From positions 20,841 to 84,840 of the forward strand of contig NZ_RQXW01000018.1 of NCBI RefSeq assembly GCF_003957515.1: 64,000 nt of DNA, written 5' to 3'. The notes beneath the pieces were generated by a model. The model did no database searches. It saw only the letters and a list, made by a program, of their open reading frames with translations, and had not been told where the DNA came from. Shown piece after piece: positions 47,606-57,569 of this stretch. The DNA is from Amphritea opalescens (lineage in GTDB: Bacteria; Pseudomonadota; Gammaproteobacteria; Pseudomonadales; Balneatricaceae). Positions within the stretch are counted from its first letter, which is position 1, and each line of letters starts with the position of its first letter. The position numbers and the translations under genes are program-made.

Positions 47606-50600
47606 AGCAGCTTAATAGAATGGTGCTGGTCAACTGGTATGTGTTGGGCGCTGTCGAGATTCCGATTAAAGGCAATGTAGCGGTGATCGGCCCGAACGGT
47701 TCGGGTAAATCTTCGTTGCTGGATGCGATTCAGACCGTTTTGATGGGCGGTAACAAAAAATACCTGAGCTTTAACGCCAGTGCTGGCGAGAAGAGTGAGC
47801 GTAGCCTGCGGACATACTGTCTAGGCTTTATGGACGACCTTGGTAAAAAAGAGAATGCGCGGCAAGATTCGGTAAGCTATCTCGCGCTCAGTTTCTTCGA
47901 TACCGAAACCGGTAAAGAAACCTGCGTAGGCCTGGCCATCAGTGCGTCGTTATCATCGCCAGAAGAAGATATTCTCGGCCGCTTTATCTTGCCTGATTTC
48001 TCCGTCAGTTTAGAAGACTTTACCGTTAAGCAGGATGGCGGTCGCTTGCCGAAAGAGTGGCCGGTGGTTAAAGAGAGCCTGCTGAAGCAGTGCCCTGAAA
48101 TGAAGTTAGAGAAACGGGCCAACCGCTTTATTCGCGAGCTGGTGACAGAACTTAGTTACGATCAACAGATGCCGAACGATGATGATAAGTTTGTTAAAAA
48201 CTTTCGTAACGCATTGAAATTTATACCGATCAACAGCCCCACGCGCTTTATCCGTGAGTTTGTTCTTGATGAGAATATTGTACATGTGGGTGGTTTTCGT
48301 AAATCGCTGGATGAATACCGCGCGATGGAGCAGAAAACCCGTGAAGTCTCAAATCGTATCGATGAACTGGAAAAGGTTCAAGAGCAGTGTAAAGGGATCG
48401 ATCGCAACGTTAAAAACTCGGTCGAGTATGAGTGGGTCGTCCATGAAACCCGATTTGAGCATGCGGACCTCAAAAAAGAGGAAGCCCAAGAGCGTCTTGA
48501 GGTTAATCAGGTAAAAGAGACGACGCTTCAGGCGGATCTTGAGGCGAAGAGCGAAGAGCTCAATGAGGTCATGCAGTCGCTGGCGAATACCCGTGCCGAA
48601 CTGAACAACACCGACAGTGCGCATAAGGTCAAAGCGCTGGAGAACTCGATCGATGCCCGCCAGCATGAGCTGAATGTGGTGAAAGAGAAAGTACAGCATG
48701 TGTATTCATTGCTGCGCTCGGCGGTTAGTTTTGCCAACTATCAGCAATATCTGCCGGATAGCTTTATTCCCGTGGTTAAAGACTCTGTTGAGCTGTGGCG
48801 TTCCGGCGAAGATATGATGGCCGAAACCTGGCCTCAGGCGCCGGTGGATGTGGATAACAATCTGAATCAACTAAAAGCGTCGGTTGATTCGGTTCGCCGC
48901 GAGATTGCTCGTCGTTTTGAATCCTCTGTGATACGGATGAACGAGCTGCGCAGTGAGATTCAGAACCAGAAAAGCGCCGTTGAACAGTTAAAAGAGGGGC
49001 GCGCTCCCTTGCGGCGTAATACCCGTGAATTGATGCAACTGTTAAAAGATTACGGCATCGATTCCACGCCGATCTGTGAGTTGGTGGATATCAATGATGA
49101 GAAGTGGCGCATCGCGATCGAAAGTTTTCTCGGCGCCCGCCGTGAAGCTTTGATCGTTGATCCCGATCGGGTGAAAGAGGCGATCACACTCTACCGTCGT
49201 AAGGGTCGTCATCTGAAAGGTTGTCGAGTGGTGAACACCACTAAATCCCATGAATGGCTTAATCGTTCTAAGCCCGGTTCGCTGGCGCAATTTGTTGATT
49301 GCCAGAGCGATGATGCGTTGGCCTATATGAATCGTGCCTTAGGTGGCGTGATGGCGGTGGAAACCGAAAGCCAGTTGCTGAAACAAGAACGAGCACTGAC
49401 CTACGATTGCATGTTGCAAACCGAGGGTACAACCACCTCGATTCGTGAAGAAGCACCGATGATGGGCAGTGGCGGTGGTCGTCGACAGCATCAGCTACAG
49501 CAGCAGGATCGTCAGGTCGATCAGATGATGGCCGAGTTCAGTGCGCTGAACAAAGATCATGAAGCCTTGGATAGTCTGCGGGAAAATCTGATCCGCATGA
49601 CCGCTGCACTGACCGGTGTGACTGAACGCACCTTTGATCTCGTCAATCAGCGAGAGATGCTGCAAACCGAAATCGAAGGTTATCGTCAGGGCATTACCGA
49701 TCTGCGTAACCAAGATGATAGTGGTATCCAGCAGCGGATCAGTGAGCTTGTCGAAGCGCAAAAAGCGACTCAAATTGCTCAGAAAAAACTGATGGATAAG
49801 CTGCAGTCCACCCGGACGAGTTTGATTAAAGATAATGCTTCGCTTGAAGTGTTGGATAATGAGCTACAAGAGCATGCGATTGCGCGGACCCAGTGTGAAG
49901 CGGACGTTAACTTTGATGCTCAGTCGGCGCAAGAAAAGCGGGATTATATGGATGAATCCTGTTCCGGTGATCTCGACCGTATCATCTTTGATGCGGCGAA
50001 AAAGGCGCAAGCCGAGCTGGGGTTGGTTGAACGTAAGAAAAATATTGTGCGCGACGGTGTTGCTCAATATAAAGCTCGTTATCACGGCTCTGGCCTGAGC
50101 CATCAGGATCTGGACAAGGTTAACGAAGACTCGACCCATGCTCAGCTGTCGCAGTTTGTCGATGATACTATCCAATCTCTGCGTGACAGTGAGTTGGCGG
50201 AGTATACCGAGAAAGCGGAACGCGCCAGACTCGAAGCGGAAACTTCATTCCGTTCAGATTTTGTGGCACACCTTAAAGATCAGATCGATAAGATTAAAGA
50301 GCTGATTCGTGAGCTGAATGCACACCTTAAAAACCGTCCTTTTCATCGGGAGATGTATAGCTTTGAGATGATGCCGAACCCTGAATTGAAAGATATTCTG
50401 GAGTTGGTTGAAGCCTATACCCGTATGGATCAGGCGAATGTCGGCTCGCTATTTGATTTTAAATATGACGAGAAGCGTCCTCACCAAGATGCGCTGGCGA
50501 AGATTCATGAAGTGTTGAAAGATGAAGGTGAAAGTAGCCTGCTGCAGGATTACCGTAACTTCTACAACTTCGAATTGGTGGTTAAAGATCTCGATGGCAA

Positions 50601-51045
50601 CCGTAAAACAACGCTCTCGCAGCGAATTAAAACGGGTTCGGGTGGTGAACACCAAGTGCCGTTTTATGTGGCTATTGCGGCGGCGATGGGGGCGACCTAT
50701 CGCTTGCGTGAGACTGCCGACGGCGTGACATTGGGTGGTATTAGCCTGTCGGTTTTCGATGAAGCCTTTAACAAGCTGGATGCGGAAAACACGGTCACCT
50801 CGCTAGGCTTTATGAGCGACTTAGGATTGCAGACGCTGATCGCCGCGCCGGATGATAAGTATTCACTCATGGCGACCACCATGGATACCATTATCAACGT
50901 CTGCCGTGATGGTCGGATTGTCGATATCGATGTGGAGTTCCCAACCATCAATGGTAAGGAGCTGCTGAACTCCGATAACCCTTATCGGTTGATCGAAAAG
51001 TCAGCGGGTGAAGCCGACGATGTTGAAGGGTTGCTGCCGGCTTAA
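47602..51045 (+). CDS. SMC-like ATPase (JetC/MksB-like)
   Basis: A 1147-aa SMC-type ATPase that should act with the two upstream subunits on DNA loops. Walker [14 protein letters not shown] at residues 30-42, long coiled coils (about 280-380, 640-780, 880-930), a hinge in the middle (about 420-640), ABC signature [11 protein letters not shown] near 1012-1022 and Walker [13 protein letters not shown] (Asp1053, Glu1054). The signature and Walker B are of the MukB/JetC-SbcC type. In Wadjet type I systems the nuclease gene jetD follows; here it does not. Confidence 0.87.
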   Translation: MKQLNRMVLVNWYVLGAVEIPIKGNVAVIGPNGSGKSSLLDAIQTVLMGGNKKYLSFNASAGEKSERSLRTYCLGFMDDLGKKENARQDSVSYLALSFFDTETGKETCVGLAISASLSSPEEDILGRFILPDFSVSLEDFTVKQDGGRLPKEWPVVKESLLKQCPEMKLEKRANRFIRELVTELSYDQQMPNDDDKFVKNFRNALKFIPINSPTRFIREFVLDENIVHVGGFRKSLDEYRAMEQKTREVSNRIDELEKVQEQCKGIDRNVKNSVEYEWVVHETRFEHADLKKEEAQERLEVNQVKETTLQADLEAKSEELNEVMQSLANTRAELNNTDSAHKVKALENSIDARQHELNVVKEKVQHVYSLLRSAVSFANYQQYLPDSFIPVVKDSVELWRSGEDMMAETWPQAPVDVDNNLNQLKASVDSVRREIARRFESSVIRMNELRSEIQNQKSAVEQLKEGRAPLRRNTRELMQLLKDYGIDSTPICELVDINDEKWRIAIESFLGARREALIVDPDRVKEAITLYRRKGRHLKGCRVVNTTKSHEWLNRSKPGSLAQFVDCQSDDALAYMNRALGGVMAVETESQLLKQERALTYDCMLQTEGTTTSIREEAPMMGSGGGRRQHQLQQQDRQVDQMMAEFSALNKDHEALDSLRENLIRMTAALTGVTERTFDLVNQREMLQTEIEGYRQGITDLRNQDDSGIQQRISELVEAQKATQIAQKKLMDKLQSTRTSLIKDNASLEVLDNELQEHAIARTQCEADVNFDAQSAQEKRDYMDESCSGDLDRIIFDAAKKAQAELGLVERKKNIVRDGVAQYKARYHGSGLSHQDLDKVNEDSTHAQLSQFVDDTIQSLRDSELAEYTEKAERARLEAETSFRSDFVAHLKDQIDKIKELIRELNAHLKNRPFHREMYSFEMMPNPELKDILELVEAYTRMDQANVGSLFDFKYDEKRPHQDALAKIHEVLKDEGESSLLQDYRNFYNFELVVKDLDGNRKTTLSQRIKTGSGGEHQVPFYVAIAAAMGATYRLRETADGVTLGGISLSVFDEAFNKLDAENTVTSLGFMSDLGLQTLIAAPDDKYSLMATTMDTIINVCRDGRIVDIDVEFPTINGKELLNSDNPYRLIEKSAGEADDVEGLLPA

Positions 51046-51059
51046 GTGTCCGCTTAACA

Positions 51060-51088
51060 AGTGTCTGGATCAGTGTGATTCAGACACT
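51060..51088. terminator. Terminator-like hairpin after the SMC gene (left repeat copy)
   Basis: AGTGTCTG-GATCA ... TGATT-CAGACACT folds on itself, followed by GATCTTTTCC. Positioned to end the jetC-like transcript and, on the minus strand, the truncated gene copy. Confidence 0.55.
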
Positions 51089-51118
51089 GATCTTTTCCTC
51101 ATGGCTGTTTAGCCGATG

Positions 51119-51382
51119 TTAGCCATTCACTGCACTTGTCCAACGGGTTCTCCGTTGGGCAGTGTTTGTTTTGGGGTTAAAGTCGGGTATAAGGCTGCAC
51201 AGAGGTGTATCTTGTCGCAGAATAATCAGGCGGGTGGAATCATTAGGGTGTGGCCGCACATCCCATTGGTCCGGTTGATTAATGATCTCAACCAGCATCC
51301 CTTGCACCTCGGGGGTCGGTATACCTCTAAATTCAACCATAAATTGATCGTTACCCGGCAGTGCTAGCTGTTCGGTACGCAT
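51119..51382 (-). pseudogene. Truncated duplicate of the unknown gene's C-terminus
   Basis: 87 in-frame codons from an internal Met (MRTEQLALPGNDQFMVEF), the duplicated 3' part of the gene at 51497-52231. About five residues differ from the parent, mainly near the C-terminus. It has no promoter or ribosome site of its own in view, so it is a fragment left by the tandem duplication. Confidence 0.8.
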
Positions 51383-51432
51383 ATCTTTAAATTGCTGGTT
51401 GGCCAGCAGGCAGGCGAGATGACGCAGCTCCC

Positions 51433-51810
51433 AACAAGTGTCTGGATCAATGCTGATTCAGACACTGATCATTTCCTCATGGCTGTTTAGCCGATGTTAG
51501 CCATTCACTGCGCTTGCCCAACGGGTTCTCCGTTGGGCAGTGTTTGTTTTGGGGTAAAGGTCGGGCACAAGGCTGCACAGCGGTGCATCTTGTCGCAGAA
51601 TAATCAGGCGGGTGGAATCATTAGGGTGTGGCCGCACATCCCATTGGTCCGGTTGATTAATGATCTCAACCAACATCCCCTGCACCTCAGGGGTCGGTAT
51701 CCCTCTAAATTCAACCATAAATTGATCGTTACCCGGCAGTGCTAGCTGTTCGGTACGCATATCTTTAAATTGCTGATTGGCCAGCAGGCAGGCGAGATGA
51801 CGCAGCTCCC
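51433..51810. repeat. Tandem duplication, right copy
   Basis: 378-bp direct repeat of 51056-51432; this copy is continuous with the intact gene to its right and is therefore the parental unit. Confidence 0.95.
51437..51466. terminator. Terminator-like hairpin (right repeat copy)
   Basis: Same AGTGTCTG ... CAGACACT hairpin as at 51060, with one base more in the loop. Downstream of the unknown minus-strand gene. Confidence 0.5.
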
Positions 51811-52231
51811 AATGTGATGGGGTGGCCGTTAACGGTAGCAGTCTACCCAAGTTGCCCGGTGAGATGATCGAGCGGTCGCGGGAGAAAAACTTACGCACGG
51901 TGAGGTCGGTGTGAGCTTTTAGCAATGAGTTGTCACGCACATTACCGTCAAAGTTTATTTCTGCTAGCCCATCAATCATCATTTGCAGATTGAAATTACA
52001 GGCTTTAATGAATTTCCACGCGGGCGCCATCGATGTCCGTGAGCCCAAACTATATTTTATCGCCTGTTTACCGTGTCGAGTATTGCGCTCTAAAACGGTA
52101 ATCATCAGATAGGTTGTTTGAAAGTCCACCATGGCTTCGGGTTGTTCAGTAAAACAGCTGGGCACTTCCCGTTGACAGAAGTCGAGCCAGGCTTGTTTAG
52201 TGTTCAGGTGGGGAAGGCAGCGGATATTCAT
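51497..52231 (-). CDS. Protein of unknown function (244 aa)
   Basis: I do not recognise a family. No signal peptide, membrane helix or catalytic motif is obvious; it looks like a soluble cytoplasmic protein of mixed composition, with a basic C-terminus (AQRRTRWASAVNG). Two features stand out: its last 29 codons contain a perfect 10-bp hairpin (TGCCCAACGG / CCGTTGGGCA, about 51518-51542), and its 3' part is duplicated downstream. Divergent from the gene at 52297 over a 65-bp gap with a TATAAT on the plus strand. Confidence 0.65.
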   Translation of the reverse strand: MNIRCLPHLNTKQAWLDFCQREVPSCFTEQPEAMVDFQTTYLMITVLERNTRHGKQAIKYSLGSRTSMAPAWKFIKACNFNLQMMIDGLAEINFDGNVRDNSLLKAHTDLTVRKFFSRDRSIISPGNLGRLLPLTATPSHWELRHLACLLANQQFKDMRTEQLALPGNDQFMVEFRGIPTPEVQGMLVEIINQPDQWDVRPHPNDSTRLIILRQDAPLCSLVPDLYPKTNTAQRRTRWASAVNG

Positions 52232-52296
52232 TCACATCTCGAAGGCTGAGGTTATAATGCTGGCCTCTAGTTTAGCTGAAGTCGAGAGAAGCCTCT

Positions 52297-52650
52297 ATGA
52301 AACTGATTAATCGTTCGGGATTAGCCGTATTACCGCGTCAGCCATTTGTCGATTGGGCTAATCAACAGCAGGATGAGTTGAATCAGGCCATGACGCTGGC
52401 GGACCATCGTGCCGAGGGGAGTGTCTATCTAACGCAAGAGTTTCAGTGTGAAGAGGATATCGCGCAGCAGTTAGCGCAGCATTATGAGGCTATTTTTACC
52501 AATGAGCTGGCCGCCTGGGATGAGTTTGGCGATAACTGGCCTGAGAATCGTACCCTTGAACTGTTTCTCCAATGGTTTGATGTTAGCCCGCAAGTGATGG
52601 CGGTTGACCTGTTGCAAGCGCCGCTGTTATTAGCGCCGTTGACGGAATAA
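52297..52650 (+). CDS. Conserved-looking hypothetical protein (117 aa)
   Basis: Acidic 117-aa soluble protein (MKLINRSGLAVLPRQPFVDW; ELFLQWFDVSPQVMAVDLL). AGAGAAG precedes the ATG, and TATAAT lies about 40 bp upstream. The pattern resembles short uncharacterised gammaproteobacterial proteins, but I cannot name a family. Confidence 0.7.
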   Translation: MKLINRSGLAVLPRQPFVDWANQQQDELNQAMTLADHRAEGSVYLTQEFQCEEDIAQQLAQHYEAIFTNELAAWDEFGDNWPENRTLELFLQWFDVSPQVMAVDLLQAPLLLAPLTE

Positions 52651-52742
52651 TGCGGAGTTAAGGTGTGGGCCTCAGGGAGAGTTGCTTTCGATAGCCATAA
52701 TCGCTGAGAATAGTCTTTTATTTATCGTTAACAGGTAGTTTG

Positions 52743-54083
52743 ATGTCGGCCAGTTCCCTTCAGCTTGAGATGCACCCTTTGAGAGAATCGCTCTATGAGG
52801 AGATGCACTCTCGACCCTTCCAAGTTATCCCCAGCCCCGCGCGAATTACCCACCTTTCGGTGATGTGTAGCGAGCAGCAGAAGGCACAGCAGTTCATTCA
52901 TCTGCAGCAGCTGTGTGAGATGTTAGGCGGAGCGGTGCCCAAAGAGGATCTACCCTGTTTTCAACAGCAGTTTGGTCAGCTTCAGGTTCGCTGGGAAAAG
53001 CATATGGAGTTTGTCTCCTACACCTTTATCTGGCTGGGTGGGGATCATGGCGATCCGTTTGCTGAATCCGGTATCAGTCATCTGCCGGATGGCTGGCTGG
53101 AGGGAATTTGTGGTGAAGTTGTCGCGGCTTTCCATATGTCGGTTGAAAATGTGTGCGATAGTGCCGAGCCGACGATTCCTGAAGTAAAAACCTATTTTGA
53201 TACCATGCGCCTAGTGGGCAGTCAGCCGTCTCAGGGGGCCGCTCAGGTATGGACCAGTTATCGGTTACATGATGATGGTTATGGGCGGTTTTTGATCTAC
53301 AACCGAGAGATGAGTGACAGTCAGTTAGGGCGACTGATTCAGCGGTTGTTGGAGATCGAATCTTATCGACTCATGACGTTGATGGGGTTGCCGATGGCGC
53401 GTTCTATCGGTCCGCAACTGCAACTGATGGATCAACAGTTGGCCGAGCTGACGCAGATTTTGTCGGTTGAAGAGTATGATGATGAAAAATGCCGTGATGA
53501 ACGGGAGTTGCTCGGTCGCTTGATTCACTTAGCCTCACGCGTTGAAGCTTATCGCGCCCGCTCGACATTCCGCTTTAATGCCACCAATGCCTATCAGGAT
53601 TTAGTCATGCAGCGCTTGGCTGACCTACGCGAAGACGAGGTGTCGGGTCACCTGACACTGCATGAGTTTATCACTCGACGGATGATTCCCGCCGTGCGTA
53701 CCTGTAAAGCAACGGCTGAACGGCTGGAGGACCTGTCACGCAGGATCGACCGTGTCAGTGATATGCTGCGTACTCAGGTGGAGTTATCAATTCAGGGGCA
53801 AAATCAGGAGTTGCTGAGTTCGATGGACCGCCGTTCGCGGATTCAGTTGATGATGCAACACACCGTTGAAGGATTATCGGTGGCGGCCATTAGTTATTAC
53901 ACCATAGGGTTGGTCAAGATCTTTATCGGGGTGTTATATGATCAAGGCTTACATATTAATAAAAGCCTCTCATTGGGTATCTCGATGCCGCTGGTGATTG
54001 TCACGGTGGCGCTGCTGACGCGGCGGATTCATTCCAAATTTAGTAAGCTGGCCGCCGACTCGGTGGACAGTAAAGACAAATAA
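52743..54083 (+). CDS. DUF3422 family membrane protein
   Basis: A protein of about 446 aa recognised as DUF3422 from its N-terminal segment HPLRESLYEEMHSRPF and the FVSYTFIW segment. Most of it is cytoplasmic and helical; two hydrophobic helices lie near the C-terminus (about 375-395 and 410-432), so it is probably anchored in the inner membrane. Function unknown. ATG at 52743 is preferred over the TTG just before it. Confidence 0.85.
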   Translation: MSASSLQLEMHPLRESLYEEMHSRPFQVIPSPARITHLSVMCSEQQKAQQFIHLQQLCEMLGGAVPKEDLPCFQQQFGQLQVRWEKHMEFVSYTFIWLGGDHGDPFAESGISHLPDGWLEGICGEVVAAFHMSVENVCDSAEPTIPEVKTYFDTMRLVGSQPSQGAAQVWTSYRLHDDGYGRFLIYNREMSDSQLGRLIQRLLEIESYRLMTLMGLPMARSIGPQLQLMDQQLAELTQILSVEEYDDEKCRDERELLGRLIHLASRVEAYRARSTFRFNATNAYQDLVMQRLADLREDEVSGHLTLHEFITRRMIPAVRTCKATAERLEDLSRRIDRVSDMLRTQVELSIQGQNQELLSSMDRRSRIQLMMQHTVEGLSVAAISYYTIGLVKIFIGVLYDQGLHINKSLSLGISMPLVIVTVALLTRRIHSKFSKLAADSVDSKDK

Positions 54084-54100
54084 TTAAGATCAGGATCGAT

Positions 54101-54415
54101 ATGAGTATAGCAACAGAGATTGAGCAGCGTTTGACCGAAGGATTAGCGTTACAGCATCTAGTAATTGAGAATGAAAGCCATATGCACAGTGGCCCAGCGA
54201 CGGAAAGCCACTTTAAGCTGGCCGTCGTGGCGGATGATTTTACCGGCAAGCGCGCCGTGGCACGGCATCAGATGATCTATGGGTTGCTAGCGGTACTCAT
54301 GAATAATCCGATCCATGCGTTGGCGCTACATCTCTATACCACCTCGGAGTGGCAAGAAAAAAATGGAGATATTCCATTGTCACCTAGCTGCATGGGCGCA
54401 AAAAAAGAGCATTAA
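54101..54415 (+). CDS. BolA/IbaG-family protein
   Basis: A 104-aa BolA-fold protein (ENESHMHSGPATESHFKLAVV is the typical His-rich loop and beta strand; RHQMIYGLLAV follows). BolA proteins bind monothiol glutaredoxins and iron-sulfur clusters, and some act in morphology and stress. Lies 17 bp after the DUF3422 gene. Either BolA proper or a paralogue. Confidence 0.88.
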   Translation: MSIATEIEQRLTEGLALQHLVIENESHMHSGPATESHFKLAVVADDFTGKRAVARHQMIYGLLAVLMNNPIHALALHLYTTSEWQEKNGDIPLSPSCMGAKKEH

Positions 54416-54492
54416 GATACCATTGTTGATCAGTATCTGCCGGTCAAATGGCCGCGAATGTGAGCCATCTACATAGGGGAATGACGCCCAAC

Positions 54493-56277
54493 ATGAATCA
54501 GCCGAATTACAACTGGAAATACATTTTCGGTGTGGCGCTGGAATACCGTCCATTATTGATTAAGGCTAACTTGATCGCACTGCTGGCGACCTGTGCGAGT
54601 GTCCCGCTGCCTCTGTTGATGCCGATGCTGGTGGATGAAGTGTTGCTGGATCAACCAGGTGCCTTAATTCGTCTGTGTCAGCGCTTTTTTCCAGAACAGT
54701 GGTCCGGCCCGGTGTTGTATATCGGCGCGGTGTTGGTTATCACCATCATGCTGAGGGCCGCCGCCTTAGTGTTTAATGTGTGGCAGGGTAGGCAGTTTTC
54801 GATTATCTCTAAGGAGGTTGTATTTCGCATCCGTGAGGGCTTATTGCAGAGGTTGAAGCGGATATCGATGGCTGAATATGAATCATTGGGCAGTGGTTCT
54901 GTCAGTTCTCACTTTATTACCGATCTCGATACGGTTGATCGCTTTGTCGGGGCGTCCGTGAGTCGGCTCCTGATCGCCTTATTAACCATCATCGGTACGG
55001 CGATTGTGTTGATCTGGATGAACTGGCAACTGGCGCTGTTTATCCTGTTGTTAAATCCGTTGGTGGTCTGGTTGACGATGCGCATCGGCAAGCAGGTGAA
55101 AGAGCTGAAGAAACATGAAAACCGTGCTTATGAGCAGTTTCAGGGTGGCTTAACGGAGGTGCTGGAAGCGATCTATCAGATTCGTGCGGCAAATCGGGAA
55201 GATCATTATCTGCAACGGTTAATCGGTGATGCCCGTTCGTTGCGAGATCACTCGACGCGGTTTGAATGGCGCAGTGAGGCCGCCAATCGTTTTAGTTTTA
55301 TGGTGTTTTTGGTCGGTTTCGATCTGTTTCGGGCGCTCTCGATGGGGATGGTGGTTTTTTCAGATCTGAGCATCGGGCAGATGATGGCGGTGTTTGGCTA
55401 CCTCTGGTTCATGATGGGGCCGGTACAGGAGGTCTTGGGTATCCAATATGCGTTTTATGGTGCCAAAGCGGCACTGCAGCGTATCAATCGGTTGATGGCC
55501 TTGGATGAAGAACCCGCATACCCTCACGTGAAAAACCCTTTTGCTGAATCAACATCGGTATCCATCGAGCTGCAAAACATCCATTTTAGCTATATTGAGG
55601 GGCAGGAGATACTCAAAGGCCTATCGCTTAAGATTCCAGCGGGGCAAAAGATTGCATTGGTGGGGGCTAGCGGGGGCGGTAAATCTACCCTAGTGCAGGT
55701 GTTGCTGGGGCTCTATCAAGCTGAGCAGGGGCGGGTACTGTTTAATGATGTCGCGGTGGAGCAGGTCGGTCTTGACCGGGTGCGTGAGAATGTGGCGACG
55801 GTATTACAGCACCCCGCACTGTTTAACGATTCTATCCGGGGTAACTTAACACTCGGGCGTGAATTCTCTGATCAGCAGTTGTGGCGAGCCTTGGACGTTG
55901 CTCAGTTAGAACCCTTTGTTCGTCAGCTAGATGAGGGATTAGATACCATGGTGGGGCGGCAAGGAGTAAGGTTGTCCGGTGGGCAGCGACAACGTTTAGC
56001 GATTGCGCGAATGGTGCTTACCGACCCTAAAGTGGTGATTCTCGATGAGGCAACCTCGGCATTGGATACTGAAACTGAATATAACTTGCACCGAGACCTC
56101 GCTAGTTTTCTGCAGGGGCGTACGACCATTATTGTTGCTCACCGCTTGAGTGCGGTGAAGCAGGCTGATCATGTCTATGTTTTTGAGGATGGGCGAGTGG
56201 CTGAACAGGGTGATCACGCGGCACTGCTGCAGCAGAACGGGCTGTATGCCCGCTTGTATGGATCCCATCAACACTGA
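54493..56277 (+). CDS. MsbA-type ABC exporter (fused membrane and ATPase domains)
   Basis: About 594 aa. Residues about 1-310 form a six-helix exporter domain, the rest the ATPase: Walker A GASGGGKSTL, signature LSGGQRQRLAIARM, Walker B VILDEATSALD and H-loop AHRLS. A lipid, peptide or drug exporter; substrate unknown. Start uncertain: in-frame ATGs at 54448, 54481 and 54493; the last has AGGGGA at about 12 nt. Confidence 0.85.
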   Translation: MNQPNYNWKYIFGVALEYRPLLIKANLIALLATCASVPLPLLMPMLVDEVLLDQPGALIRLCQRFFPEQWSGPVLYIGAVLVITIMLRAAALVFNVWQGRQFSIISKEVVFRIREGLLQRLKRISMAEYESLGSGSVSSHFITDLDTVDRFVGASVSRLLIALLTIIGTAIVLIWMNWQLALFILLLNPLVVWLTMRIGKQVKELKKHENRAYEQFQGGLTEVLEAIYQIRAANREDHYLQRLIGDARSLRDHSTRFEWRSEAANRFSFMVFLVGFDLFRALSMGMVVFSDLSIGQMMAVFGYLWFMMGPVQEVLGIQYAFYGAKAALQRINRLMALDEEPAYPHVKNPFAESTSVSIELQNIHFSYIEGQEILKGLSLKIPAGQKIALVGASGGGKSTLVQVLLGLYQAEQGRVLFNDVAVEQVGLDRVRENVATVLQHPALFNDSIRGNLTLGREFSDQQLWRALDVAQLEPFVRQLDEGLDTMVGRQGVRLSGGQRQRLAIARMVLTDPKVVILDEATSALDTETEYNLHRDLASFLQGRTTIIVAHRLSAVKQADHVYVFEDGRVAEQGDHAALLQQNGLYARLYGSHQH

Positions 56278-56310
56278 TGTCTGCACTAATGTCGGTATAA
56301 AGGGGATTCT

Positions 56311-57435
56311 ATGACAGGTCGATACCGTTGGTCCGGTGGTAACCGAGTTGAGCTACTGGTGCAGGGCGAGCGTTTCTTTCCTCGGATGTTGCAAGCGATA
56401 GATGAGGCGCGTGAAACACTGTTATTAGAGTTTTATATGGTGAGCTCTGGCGCGGTTGCCGATCAATTTATCGCTGCATTAATCGCTGCCGCACAACGGG
56501 GCGTCAAGGTTTGTTGGCTGATCGATGATTTTGGTGGCCGCCGCTTTAAACAACAGGACAGTGATCGGTTAAAGCAGGCAGGCGTGCAGGTGCTGCGTTA
56601 CAACCCGATTCGGTTATTTAAGTTGGATGGTAATTTAGCCAGAGATCACCGGAAGCTGATGATTAGTGATCAGCGTACTGGCTTTATCGGTGGCACGGGG
56701 ATTAGTGATGAATACCTGCGGACCATCCCTGTTCATGGGGCGCTTGCATGGCATGAAGTGATGTTGCAGGTGCAGGGCGCAGTAGTGGCGGATATGGTGC
56801 AACTTTTTTCTCATCAGTGGATTAAAAGTGGCGGCCTGATGCCTGATATTAAGCCTGCTAATTTAGAGCGGCAGGGGGATGCGTTAGCCCGTATAACCGA
56901 AGTCCAAGGGTTAAAAATACAGCAGATCAAGCGTAGCTTTGTGCATCATGTTAATTGTGCAAGTGAGCGGGTTTGGATGGAAACTGCGTATTTTCTGCCA
57001 GCTTTATCCGTGCGTCGTAGTTTACGACAGGCAGCTTTGCGGGGGGTTGATGTTCGTTTGATTGTTGCCGGCCCGAATACGGACCATCCTTGGGTCTATC
57101 ATGCTTCTAAACGCTATTATCGGCGCTTATTGCAGGCAGGAGTTCGAATCTTCGAGTATCAGACCTCTTTCCTGCATACCAAGCTAGGCTTGTGTGATCA
57201 GTGGGTATCGGTTGGCTCTTGTAACTTGGATCACTGGAACCTACGTTGGAATCTGGAAGCTAACCTCGAAGTTGTGGAACCGAATTTGACCGATACGGTC
57301 GAACAGCTGCTGATGAGTGATATGCAGCGAAGTCGTGAGATTTGTTATGACCAATGGTCTAAGCGCCCTTGGTATCAAAAACTGCGAGAGGTGAGCTGGT
57401 CACTGGTCTGCCAGTTACTGTTAAAGATACGTTAA
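56311..57435 (+). CDS. Phospholipase D-family protein, cardiolipin synthase ClsB-like
   Basis: A 374-aa protein with two HKD motifs: HRKLMISD (His113, Lys115, Asp120) and HTKLGLCD (His289, Lys291, Asp296). The lack of N-terminal membrane helices and the length fit ClsB, which makes cardiolipin. Follows the ABC exporter by 33 bp, so a joint envelope-lipid role is possible (inference). Confidence 0.87.
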   Translation: MTGRYRWSGGNRVELLVQGERFFPRMLQAIDEARETLLLEFYMVSSGAVADQFIAALIAAAQRGVKVCWLIDDFGGRRFKQQDSDRLKQAGVQVLRYNPIRLFKLDGNLARDHRKLMISDQRTGFIGGTGISDEYLRTIPVHGALAWHEVMLQVQGAVVADMVQLFSHQWIKSGGLMPDIKPANLERQGDALARITEVQGLKIQQIKRSFVHHVNCASERVWMETAYFLPALSVRRSLRQAALRGVDVRLIVAGPNTDHPWVYHASKRYYRRLLQAGVRIFEYQTSFLHTKLGLCDQWVSVGSCNLDHWNLRWNLEANLEVVEPNLTDTVEQLLMSDMQRSREICYDQWSKRPWYQKLREVSWSLVCQLLLKIR

Positions 57436-57569
57436 GCTGGCAGCTGCTATCTTTTTGCTTAGTGCATCAGGTTTTCGGGCTGTTTTCGAGCTATAGTGCT
57501 GTGAGTGGTGATAGACATTGATAAGCAACCTGCATTTAATATTACCAACGAACGTTTAGGATTAATGAT

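Larger units (their letters stand above)
51056..51432. repeat. Tandem duplication, left copy
   Basis: About 377 bp, repeated directly as 51433-51810 with about 16 differences (roughly 96% identity by eye). Both units run from AACAAGTGTCTGG to GACGCAGCTCCC. The unit carries the last 87 codons of the unknown gene at 51497-52231 plus its terminator. Confidence 0.95.

Noticed and set aside
51056..51810. Possible IS element or CRISPR-like repeat
   Set aside because: The repeats are a simple two-copy tandem duplication of a gene end; no transposase, no spaced short repeats.
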